The position numbers and the translations under genes were made by a program. A stretch of DNA of 7,680 nucleotides from Thalassospiraceae bacterium (GTDB lineage Bacteria > Pseudomonadota > Alphaproteobacteria > Rhodospirillales > Magnetovibrionaceae). The stretch spans positions 1 to 7,680 of the forward strand of contig DAOVVL010000080.1 of the NCBI GenBank assembly GCA_030637205.1, in the 5' to 3' direction. A model generated the notes under the pieces. It did no database searches. It was not told where the DNA came from and was given only the letters and a program-made list of their open reading frames with translations. Every line of letters begins with the position of its first letter. Positions within the stretch are counted from its first letter, which is position 1. Of the stretch, positions 1-5,715 are shown in pieces.

Positions 1-396
1 CCGTGACATACGTGTTAGTGCCATCACGACACCGGAAAATTGATCGCCGCGTTCAGACAAGCGCACTTCCTTTAAACGTGCTTCGCGGGAAAGTTTTTCA
101 TGTTCCGTTTCCAGCACAAAAACTTTTTGTTCCTGATCCTGAACCCGCCCGGCGGCTTCGACCAGCGATGTGTTGATGGATTTCAGCTCGCCCTTCAGCT
201 TCACCGCCGTTGCTTTTAGCGCCTCGCTTTCGAGGCGCTTTTTCTCAATATTTGTTTCAAGGTTTTGCAACGCCTTTGCACTGTCGGCATCGCTTTCGGC
301 GGCTCGTGCGTCTGCCGGCTCGAACGATACAATGGCGAACGACAAACATATCGCCGCAGCAAACACATGATCAGGCATGAAAGCCAAACGCATCAT
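1..396 (-). CDS. EnvC-type murein hydrolase activator, N-terminal 132 residues (runs off left edge)
   Basis: This open frame is uninterrupted from an ATG at 396 to the window edge, so only the amino-terminal part is visible. Residues 1 to about 32 form a signal-peptide-like stretch: a basic start, a hydrophobic core around VFAAAICLSFAIVSF, and an Ala-rich cleavage region ending near ADARAA. From about residue 36 to 118 the protein is Lys/Glu/Gln/Leu rich with heptad character, as expected for a long periplasmic coiled coil. The visible end, GVVMALTRMSR, resembles the segment that follows the coiled coil in EnvC-family proteins. In that family a degenerate M23 (LytM) domain follows and activates N-acetylmuramyl-L-alanine amidases at the septum; that domain lies outside the window. 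The ATG overlaps the gpmI stop by one base (TGATG), with AAGG 9 nt upstream. A second ATG follows directly. The family call rests on the signal peptide, coiled coil and position after gpmI. Another coiled-coil M23 factor is possible. Confidence 0.78.
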   Translation of the reverse strand, partial: MMRLAFMPDHVFAAAICLSFAIVSFEPADARAAESDADSAKALQNLETNIEKKRLESEALKATAVKLKGELKSINTSLVEAAGRVQDQEQKVFVLETEHEKLSREARLKEVRLSERGDQFSGVVMALTRMSR

Positions 397-1955
397 CAAT
401 TTCCGCCTTTGGCTGTTGGCAGGATGGAATTGCCACTCATGGCATCCGGCTTTGGCAATCCCAACAATTGCAATATGGTTGGCGCCACATCACCCAAAGC
501 ACCATCGGCTATTTTATTAACTGAACTGTCAGCGCCCAGCAAAATGCTTGGCACAAGATTTAAGGTGTGTGCGGTATGGGGCTGGCCGGCGTGGCACATT
601 TTTTCGCAATTGCCGTGATCGGCCGTGATCAGCATGACGCCCCCGGCCTTCACAACCGCGCTTTCCAGTCGACCGACGCAGGCATCAACGGCCTGAACCG
701 CCAAAACCGCGGCGTCGATCACGCCGGTATGGCCAACCATGTCGCCGTTGGCGTAATTGACAACGATGAAATCAAAATCATCTTTCTCAATCGCCGCGAT
801 CAGTTTGTCCGTGACTTCGCCCGCCGACATTTCTGGTTTTTCATCATAGGTGGCAACTTTTGGCGATGGCACTAAAATGCGTTCTTCGCCCTTGAAAGGC
901 TTTTCGCGACCGCCGTTAAAAAAGAAGGTCACGTGCGCGTACTTTTCCGTTTCGGCAATATGCAATTGTTTCATGCCCGCCTTTGAAATCAGTTCGGGTA
1001 GAATATCGTCAAGTTCCACAGGTGGGAACATGGCGGCAAAATGCGCTTTGAGGCTGTCGGAATAAACCACCATGCCCAGACGTGCGCCAAACTTGATAAC
1101 CTTCGAGCGTTTAAACCCATTGAAACCGGGATCGCCCAGTGCGCCGAGAATTTCGCGCGCCCGGTCTGACCTGAAGTTGGCCATCAAAATCCCATCGCCA
1201 TCCTTCATGCCTGCATAGTCGCCAATGGGGGTGGGTTCGACAAATTCATCCGTGATCCCAGCCTTATAAGACGTTGCAATCGCATCAGCCGCCGTAGCGG
1301 CCGGTGTGCCCGCGCCCGCAACCAATGTCTGATAAGCCTTTTCAACCCGGTCCCAACGCTGGTCGCGGTCCATGGCCCAAAACCGACCCATGATCGTGGC
1401 AATCTCAACACCGGGCAGACGGCGACATTCAACGCTAAAGCGTTTAACAAAATTTGCGGCGCTTTTGGGTGGGGTATCGCGCCCATCGAGAAAGGCGTGC
1501 ACTTTGACCTCGATGCCCGCCTGGGCAACGATGGCCGCCAGCGTGCGCATGTGCCAGTGATGCGAATGCACACCCCCCGGCGACAGCAAGCCCATCAGGT
1601 GGCACACGCCGCCGGATTTTTTTAAATCCGCAATAAACGCCAATAGTTCCCTGTTTTCATCCAGCGAGCCATCGTGAATGGCTTCATCGATGCGCGGCAG
1701 GTCTTGCATGACCACGCGCCCGGCGCCCAGTGTCATGTGGCCAACCTCGGAATTGCCCATCTGGCCATCGGGCAGGCCCACATCCAGAGCCGATGCGCGA
1801 AGTTTGCCGTGCGGGTACGTCTTCATCAGCCGGTCCCAATTGGGGGTCTCGGCCGCGTAAATGGCGTTGCCGGTCTTTTCGCGCCGGGTGCCCCAACCGT
1901 CGAGAATGCACAGCACGACTGGCTTTCGGCCCGTTTTCTTCGAATCGCTGCTCAT
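396..1955 (-). CDS. gpmI: 2,3-bisphosphoglycerate-independent phosphoglycerate mutase
   Basis: The gene encodes the cytosolic Mn-dependent enzyme that interconverts 3- and 2-phosphoglycerate in glycolysis and gluconeogenesis. At 519 residues it has the usual family length. Motifs appear in the expected order: ILDGWG (about 17-22, metal-binding Asp19), GNSEVGH (67-73, with the phosphorylated Ser69), HAFLDGRDTPP (153-163), FRSDRAR (261-267), ETEKYAHVTFFFNGG (335-349), NYANGDMVGHTG (400-411), TADHGNCE (444-451) and PHTAHT (459-464). These cover both the phosphatase-like domain and the inserted transferase domain. The frame stays open upstream to 2075, but those 40 extra residues overlap rlmH and lack family character, so the ATG at 1955 (MSSDSKK) is preferred. 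It lacks a strong Shine-Dalgarno; a GGA lies about 13 nt upstream. A 61-nt gap separates it from rlmH upstream, and its stop overlaps the envC-like start, which suggests cotranscription. Function is effectively certain; the start is likely. Confidence 0.97.
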   Translation of the reverse strand: MSSDSKKTGRKPVVLCILDGWGTRREKTGNAIYAAETPNWDRLMKTYPHGKLRASALDVGLPDGQMGNSEVGHMTLGAGRVVMQDLPRIDEAIHDGSLDENRELLAFIADLKKSGGVCHLMGLLSPGGVHSHHWHMRTLAAIVAQAGIEVKVHAFLDGRDTPPKSAANFVKRFSVECRRLPGVEIATIMGRFWAMDRDQRWDRVEKAYQTLVAGAGTPAATAADAIATSYKAGITDEFVEPTPIGDYAGMKDGDGILMANFRSDRAREILGALGDPGFNGFKRSKVIKFGARLGMVVYSDSLKAHFAAMFPPVELDDILPELISKAGMKQLHIAETEKYAHVTFFFNGGREKPFKGEERILVPSPKVATYDEKPEMSAGEVTDKLIAAIEKDDFDFIVVNYANGDMVGHTGVIDAAVLAVQAVDACVGRLESAVVKAGGVMLITADHGNCEKMCHAGQPHTAHTLNLVPSILLGADSSVNKIADGALGDVAPTILQLLGLPKPDAMSGNSILPTAKGGN

Positions 1956-2016
1956 GATTTCAATATAATCCGGTTTTGACGGCTTTTCACGTAAACGTTT
2001 GTGCCCACTTGTGATT

Positions 2017-2475
2017 TCACGCCCGGTGGTACGGATGGCCCGATAAAATGGCCTCGGCGCGGTACAGCTGTTCACAGACCAGGGCGCGCACCACCATGTG
2101 CGGCCACGTCATGGCCCCCAGCGACAACACCAGATCGGCCTTTTGGCGAACCTGATCATCGAGCCCGTTGGCCCCGCCGATCAGCAGCGCCACGTCGCGC
2201 ACACCTTCGTCGCGCCAGCGACCCAGTCGTTGCGAGAATTCGGTGCTGGACAGGCTTTTGCCCACCTCGTCCAAAGCCACCACCTGGGCACCGTCAGGAA
2301 CCGCACCCAGCAGCAATTCAGCTTCGCGCTGCTTTAGCTCATTCGAAGAAAGCGAACGCTTTTCCTCGACTTCCTTCATTTCAGGAGGCGGGCGCAAACG
2401 GCAAGCGAAATGTTCGAACAGATCTTTTTCAGGGCTGGGGCGCATCTTTCCGACGGCAATAATGCTATAGCGCAC
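2017..2475 (-). CDS. rlmH: 23S rRNA (pseudouridine1915-N3)-methyltransferase RlmH
   Basis: This 152-residue protein has the standard length and architecture of RlmH, a small SPOUT methyltransferase. RlmH methylates pseudouridine 1915 in helix 69 of 23S rRNA on assembled 70S ribosomes, using S-adenosylmethionine. The N-terminus (MRYSIIAVGKMR) is the typical first strand. LLIGGANG (97-104) is the SAM-binding loop of the trefoil knot, followed by LSLGAMTWPHMVVR (117-130), CEQLYRA (134-140) and the C-terminal GHPYHR (146-151). The start is a GTG at 2475; no in-frame ATG near it fits the family's N-terminus. The Shine-Dalgarno is weak: a GGGGG run lies about 11 nt upstream. The gene lies 58 nt after rsfS and 61 nt before gpmI on the same strand, and rsfS-rlmH adjacency is widely conserved. 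The plus strand opposite holds long open frames, which are composition shadows. Confidence 0.97.
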   Translation of the reverse strand: MRYSIIAVGKMRPSPEKDLFEHFACRLRPPPEMKEVEEKRSLSSNELKQREAELLLGAVPDGAQVVALDEVGKSLSSTEFSQRLGRWRDEGVRDVALLIGGANGLDDQVRQKADLVLSLGAMTWPHMVVRALVCEQLYRAEAILSGHPYHRA

Positions 2476-2518
2476 TGGGTTAGGCCCCCATCAAATTATG
2501 AGTAAATTATCCGTCAGT

Positions 2519-2528
2519 TCTGATCAGA
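2519..2528. repeat. Perfect 10-bp palindrome in the rsfS-rlmH gap
   Basis: TCTGATCAGA equals its own reverse complement and lies 5 bases past the rsfS stop codon, in the 58-nt gap before rlmH. Palindromes this short occur by chance, and no paired copy was seen elsewhere in the window. It is recorded only as a possible protein-binding site. Confidence 0.2.
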
Positions 2529-2533
2529 TCGTT

Positions 2534-2932
2534 TTAAACGTTGGCGCCAACGGTCTTGGCATCCGATTTGGGCGCCGAGCTCCACATCTTTTCCAGATTG
2601 TAGAATTCACGCACATCGGGGCGGAACACATGAACGATCACGTCGCCGCAATCGACCAATACCCAATCGCTTTGATTAAGTCCCTCGACCGCGACCTTTT
2701 CGACACCGCTTTTTTTGATATTTTCACGCAGGTGATCGGCGATGGACGCAACGTGACGCTGCGAGGTGCCAGAGGCAACCACCATATAGTCCGCAATATC
2801 GCTTTTGCCGGAAAGTTCGATGACGACCGCGTTTATCGCTTTGTCGTCTTCAAGGGATGTTTCCACCTTTTTGAGCAGCGCCTTGGCCGTCTCGATCGTT
2901 GGCGGATTTGTTGTTTTTTGTGGGATGACCAT
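2534..2932 (-). CDS. rsfS: Ribosomal silencing factor RsfS
   Basis: The gene encodes the RsfS/DUF143 (Iojap) protein, which binds uL14 on the 50S subunit and blocks joining with 30S, lowering translation during starvation. The 132-residue product has the normal size. Diagnostic stretches are ADYMVVASGTSQRHV (47-61), AVEGLNQSDWVLVDCGD (81-97) and VIVHVFRPDVREFYNLEKMW (98-117). The last is nearly invariant in the family. The first 14 residues (MVIPQKTTNPPTIE) and the last 14 after KMW are the variable tails. The ATG at 2932 is the only reasonable start. It has AAGGA directly upstream (GTAAGGAA then ATG), so the spacing is unusually short at about 2 nt. nadD lies 65 nt upstream, and nadD-rsfS-rlmH is a recurrent bacterial trio. 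A role in silencing is inferred from the family. Confidence 0.97.
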   Translation of the reverse strand: MVIPQKTTNPPTIETAKALLKKVETSLEDDKAINAVVIELSGKSDIADYMVVASGTSQRHVASIADHLRENIKKSGVEKVAVEGLNQSDWVLVDCGDVIVHVFRPDVREFYNLEKMWSSAPKSDAKTVGANV

Positions 2933-2974
2933 TTCCTTACTTGTTTGTCCACACGACTAAATTATCGCCTGGTG

Positions 2975-2995
2975 CCATTAATATATGGCTAATGG
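2975..2995. repeat. Inverted repeat in the nadD-rsfS gap
   Basis: The arms CCATTA (2975-2980) and TAATGG (2990-2995) pair perfectly around a 9-nt loop. An alternative pairing, GCCAT (2974-2978) with ATGGC (2985-2989), uses some of the same bases. It lies in a 65-nt AT-rich gap just after the nadD stop and about 40 nt before the rsfS start. It could form an mRNA hairpin affecting decay or processing; it has no U-tract like a terminator. Confidence 0.3.
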
Positions 2996-2997
2996 GA

Positions 2998-3588
2998 TCA
3001 GTTTTTGCCCGTTTCACGACGCAACCGGGTGGCAGACTGACCGTGTCCGGGGACTTGAAGCATTACCCACGCTGGCGTTCTGTGGCCTGCCAGCCGGGCG
3101 CTCGCACTGCCGGGCAGTTGTGCGGCCCTGAACCTGCGCGCCGCACGGCCCCGAAGCGCCCTTAAAGAATAGGGAGCGCGCGGGAAAACCGCAATGGGCA
3201 CGGTGCGAAAAATTCGGCTCCAGTGCCGCCATTTGGGCATCTGGCGCAGATTATCGGCCCCGATGATCCACACAAAATCATGGTCCGGGAACTCTGCTTT
3301 CAGGGCGGTCAGGGTATCGATGCTGTAGCGGCTTTCGTTTTTCTGCTCAAAATCCGAAACCTGGATGCGCGTATCGCGCGCAGCGACTGCGCGCGCACTA
3401 TCCAGACGCTGGGCAAAGGGCGCCATGGCGTCCGCATCCTTCAGGGGATTTAACGGCGACACCAGCCACCACAGCTCATCGAGCGCAAGGCGATCAAGTG
3501 CCAGGCGCGAAATATGCAAGTGGCCTTCATGGGCCGGATTAAACGAACCGCCCAATAAACCGACCCGTCTTTTTTGATTACTCGCCAA
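2998..3588 (-). CDS. nadD: Nicotinate-mononucleotide adenylyltransferase
   Basis: NadD transfers AMP from ATP to nicotinate mononucleotide to give deamido-NAD, a central step of NAD synthesis in the cytosol. The 196-residue protein shows the nucleotidyltransferase signature GGSFNPAHEGHLHIS (13-27, including the HxGH motif), WWLVSPLNPLK (40-50), FVWIIGADNLRQMPKW (105-120, NaMN-binding region) and a C-terminal SATRLR (185-190) corresponding to the family's SSTxIR motif. The segment of about 136-165 is unusually rich in Arg and Ala but stays in frame. The start is a TTG at 3588. It is supported by AAGGA overlapping the proA stop, with 6 nt between AGGA and the TTG, and by good placement of the first strand (RRVGLLGGSFNP). 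Only 10 nt separate it from proA, so it probably depends on proA translation and transcription. Function is very secure; the TTG start is well supported. Confidence 0.96.
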   Translation of the reverse strand: MASNQKRRVGLLGGSFNPAHEGHLHISRLALDRLALDELWWLVSPLNPLKDADAMAPFAQRLDSARAVAARDTRIQVSDFEQKNESRYSIDTLTALKAEFPDHDFVWIIGADNLRQMPKWRHWSRIFRTVPIAVFPRAPYSLRALRGRAARRFRAAQLPGSASARLAGHRTPAWVMLQVPGHGQSATRLRRETGKN

Positions 3589-3592
3589 GATC

Positions 3593-3599
3593 GTTCCTT
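3593..3599 (-). promoter_or_regulatory. Shine-Dalgarno that sets the TTG start of nadD
   Basis: On the minus strand the bases read AAGGAAC, then GATC, then the TTG start. The first A is the last base of the proA stop codon. AGGA lies 6 nt from the TTG. This good match at good spacing is the main reason to accept a rare TTG start here, and it suggests that ribosomes ending proA help initiate nadD. Confidence 0.7.
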
Positions 3600-4882
3600 C
3601 AAGAAGGGCGCGTTTGCCCGGACCCCTGAACCACGTATTTAAAGCTGGTCAGCTGTTCAACACCCACCGGGCCGCGGGCGTGCAGCTTGCCCGTCGAAAT
3701 GCCGATTTCAGCGCCCATGCCAAACTCGCCGCCGTCGGCAAACTGGGTGGATGCGTTGACCATCAAGATGGCGCTATCGACCCCGTTTAAAAACGTTGCC
3801 ACCGCCGCTTCATCTTCGGCCAAAATCGCGTCGGTATGGTTGGAACCGTGCGCGCCAATATGCGCCACCGCGCCGGCCACACCATCGACGCCGGCGACGT
3901 TAATGATGGCGTCAAGGTATTCGGTATTCCAGTCATCTTGTGATGCGGCAACGACCCGCGCGTCAGCATCTTGTGCCAACTGATCACCACGCACTTCGCA
4001 GCCGGCATTGATAAGATCACCGATCAAATTCTTCATCACATCACCGCCTGAGGCCTTGTCCACCAACAACGTTTCGGTGGCCCCGCAAATCCCGGTGCGG
4101 CGCATCTTGGCGTTGACCACAATGGCGCGGGCTTTTTCCATGTCGGCGCTTTGGTCCACATAGGTGTGGCACATGCCTTCAAGGTGCTTGAACAACGGAA
4201 CCTTGCTTTCGGCCGTCACGCGTTCAATCAATGACTTGCCGCCACGGGGCACGATGACGTCGACGGTATCGCTCATGTTCAACAATTCACCCACGGCGGC
4301 ACGGTCCGTGGTGGGGATGCGCTGAATAGCGGTTTGTGGAAGGCCGGCGCTTTTCAGGCCCGCCACCAGACAATCGTGGATGGCGGCGCTGGAATGAAAG
4401 CTTTCGGACCCGCCGCGCAGGATGGATGCGTTACCGGCTTTCAGGCACAGCGCGCCCGCGTCTGCCGTTACGTTGGGGCGAGATTCGTAGATTACCCCGA
4501 TCACGCCCAACGGCGTTGCGATGCGGCTGATCTCAAGGCCGTTGGGGCGGTCCCATTTGCTCAAAATTCGGCCAACCGGGTCATCAAGCGCCGCGATATC
4601 TTCCAGCCCCTTTGCCATGGCTTCGATGCGCGCATCATCTAATTTCAACCGGTCCAGCATGGCCGTGGTCAGGCCCTTTTGTTCCGCCGCGGCCATGTCC
4701 TTGTTATTGGCGGCAATGATGATAGCGACGTTGGCGCGCAAGGCGGCCGCACCACCGATCAACGCCTGATTTTTAGTGTCAGACGTGGCTTGGGCAAGTG
4801 TGTGCGCGGCTGCTTTGGCGTTTTGTCCGATTTCGGCCATCAGGGCCTGAATATCGGGTTCATTTTTATTGATCGCCGTCAT
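3599..4882 (-). CDS. proA: Glutamate-5-semialdehyde dehydrogenase (gamma-glutamyl phosphate reductase)
   Basis: ProA reduces gamma-glutamyl phosphate with NADPH to glutamate-5-semialdehyde, the second step of proline synthesis. With the chosen start the protein has 427 residues, close to the usual 415-430. It has the aldehyde dehydrogenase superfamily layout: TPLGVIGVIYESRPNVTADAG (123-143, cofactor-binding region), ILRGGSES (154-161), VIVPRGGKSLI (209-219), KHLEGMCHTYVD (232-243), RRTGICGATETLL (261-273, catalytic Cys266) and the C-terminal GAEIGISTGKLHARGPVG (390-407). The ATG at 4882 has AAGG 8 nt upstream and yields an N-terminus (NEPDIQALMAEIG) of family type. An in-frame ATG at 4930 would add 16 residues, but its only purine-rich element is an AGG 2 nt away. 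Its kinase partner proB is on the same strand but separated by the inverted pentapeptide-repeat gene, so proA must have its own promoter or receive read-through from proB. Confidence 0.97.
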   Translation of the reverse strand: MTAINKNEPDIQALMAEIGQNAKAAAHTLAQATSDTKNQALIGGAAALRANVAIIIAANNKDMAAAEQKGLTTAMLDRLKLDDARIEAMAKGLEDIAALDDPVGRILSKWDRPNGLEISRIATPLGVIGVIYESRPNVTADAGALCLKAGNASILRGGSESFHSSAAIHDCLVAGLKSAGLPQTAIQRIPTTDRAAVGELLNMSDTVDVIVPRGGKSLIERVTAESKVPLFKHLEGMCHTYVDQSADMEKARAIVVNAKMRRTGICGATETLLVDKASGGDVMKNLIGDLINAGCEVRGDQLAQDADARVVAASQDDWNTEYLDAIINVAGVDGVAGAVAHIGAHGSNHTDAILAEDEAAVATFLNGVDSAILMVNASTQFADGGEFGMGAEIGISTGKLHARGPVGVEQLTSFKYVVQGSGQTRPS

Positions 4883-4890
4883 AATTAATA

Positions 4891-4896
4891 CCTTAC
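4891..4896 (-). promoter_or_regulatory. Shine-Dalgarno supporting the proA start at 4882
   Basis: The minus strand reads GTAAGG followed by 8 nt (TATTAATT) and then ATG at 4882. The alternative upstream ATG at 4930 lacks a site at workable spacing, so this element decides the start. Confidence 0.6.
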
Positions 4897-4945
4897 TCTT
4901 CCTGCGCTCTTCCTGTGTTGTCGCCGCCATAACCTAGCGCAAAGC

Positions 4946-4972
4946 CCACCAAAACTCACATGTTTTTGGGGG
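4946..4972. repeat. Imperfect inverted repeat in the proA / pentapeptide-gene intergenic region
   Basis: The arms are CCAAAA (4949-4954) and TTTTGG (4964-4969), which are perfectly complementary. The stem extends after one A/G mismatch by two more C-G pairs (4946-4947 with 4971-4972), and the loop is 9 nt. It sits between the divergent starts of proA and the pentapeptide-repeat gene. It could be a regulator-binding site or a weak transcript hairpin. No clean T-tract follows on either strand, so a standard intrinsic terminator is not well supported. Confidence 0.35.
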
Positions 4973-4986
4973 CACTTTTGAACCCG

Positions 4987-5014
4987 TTGACTTGGGCGCT
5001 GAGAGGCGTAAATT
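4987..5014 (+). promoter_or_regulatory. Candidate sigma-70-type promoter for the pentapeptide-repeat gene
   Basis: A -35-like TTGACT (4987-4992, 5 of 6 to TTGACA) is followed by a 16-nt spacer and a -10-like TAAATT (5009-5014, 4 of 6 to TATAAT). Transcription would start near 5020, giving a leader of about 30 nt before the ATG at 5051. The gene is alone on its strand, with proA divergent behind it, so a promoter is needed in this interval. The match is by eye and unproven. Confidence 0.45.
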
Positions 5015-5050
5015 CCCTATCTTTCAGCCACCAACCGGACCCGACACGCC

Positions 5051-5704
5051 ATGAAACCCAAGCCATCAAAAACCTTTACCCGCCGCCTGCACCGCCCGTT
5101 TTTGGGCGCATTGCTGGGCGGGTTCGTATTGCTTACGGCGGCAAACGCTGACGCCGCATGCAATGATCCTGCTAGCGCAGGGGTCGACTGGTCGGGCTGC
5201 AACAAAGAAAATCTCAACCTGCAAAGCGCCGATCTTTCCGGTGCCGATCTGGTTAAGACCCGCTTGAAAGGTGCAAACCTGAAACACGCCAATCTTTCAG
5301 GCGCTGATCTGGAAGGCGCCAATCTTAGAGGCGCGATCATGACGCGGATCAATCTTTCCGGTGCCAACCTGGAAGATGCCAACCTCAGAGGCGCCAACAT
5401 TTCAGGTGCCAATCTTACCGGCGCCAACCTTCGCGACACCAACCTTAAAAGCGCGTTCCTGACCGAAGCCAACATGGTCGGCGCTGACCTGGAAGATGCG
5501 GACCTGCAATCGGCGCGCGTTCAGGGCGCCAAGTTGAGGGGCGCAAACATGGAAGACGCCAGGTTAGATAACGCTGATTTTTCAGGTGCCGACCTGAAAG
5601 ACGCAGACCTTGACGGCACCACCACCTTTAGAACCCGCTTTAACAACGCGGTGTGGAGCAATGGCAGGCGATGTGCGGCGGATTCCATCGGCGAATGTAA
5701 ATAG
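5051..5704 (+). CDS. Exported pentapeptide-repeat protein (predicted right-handed beta-helix)
   Basis: The protein has 217 residues. Residues 1-35 look like a Sec signal peptide: a long basic start (KPKPSKTFTRRLHR), a hydrophobic core (FLGALLGGFVLLTA) and an ADA cleavage site before A36. C37 lacks a lipobox, since D34 occupies the -3 position. The mature protein opens with CNDPASAGVDWSGC. About 27 consecutive A(D/N)Lxx-type pentads without a break then cover residues 55-189, for example ADLSG, ADLEG, ANLRG and ANLTG. Degenerate pentads to residue 204 are followed by GRRCAADSIGECK. Such repeats fold into a square right-handed beta-helix with four pentads per turn, so nearly seven turns are expected. 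Four cysteines, C37/C50 and C208/C216, flank the helix and could form disulfides in the periplasm. No catalytic motif is present and the function is unknown; a structural or binding role is only inference. The start has no clear Shine-Dalgarno, but the signal peptide supports it. The gene converges on proB (11 nt) and diverges from proA. Confidence 0.93.
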   Translation: MKPKPSKTFTRRLHRPFLGALLGGFVLLTAANADAACNDPASAGVDWSGCNKENLNLQSADLSGADLVKTRLKGANLKHANLSGADLEGANLRGAIMTRINLSGANLEDANLRGANISGANLTGANLRDTNLKSAFLTEANMVGADLEDADLQSARVQGAKLRGANMEDARLDNADFSGADLKDADLDGTTTFRTRFNNAVWSNGRRCAADSIGECK

Positions 5705-5715
5705 CGATTAAGCGT

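Noticed and set aside
1956..2075. A 40-residue N-terminal extension of gpmI
   Set aside because: The extension overlaps the end of rlmH, is not of family type, and the ATG at 1955 gives the usual enzyme length.
2001..2462. A 153-residue plus-strand open frame opposite rlmH
   Set aside because: It is Pro/Arg/Ala-rich low-complexity translation with no domain, lying wholly over the well-conserved rlmH and its short gap.
2476..2533. An internal promoter for rlmH using CATAAT as the -10 box
   Set aside because: No -35-like hexamer is found at 16-18 nt upstream of it, so the match rests on a single AT-rich hexamer.
5017..5475. A 152-residue minus-strand open frame rich in A-P-x-R-L repeats opposite the pentapeptide gene
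   Set aside because: Its repeat pattern is simply the antisense reading of the 15-nt pentad units. The plus-strand frame has a signal peptide and a recognised fold, and this one has neither a family match nor a ribosome site.
5051..5704. Pentapeptide protein as a Qnr/MfpA-like gyrase-protecting resistance factor
   Set aside because: A clear signal peptide predicts export away from gyrase, and nothing nearby suggests resistance or toxin immunity.
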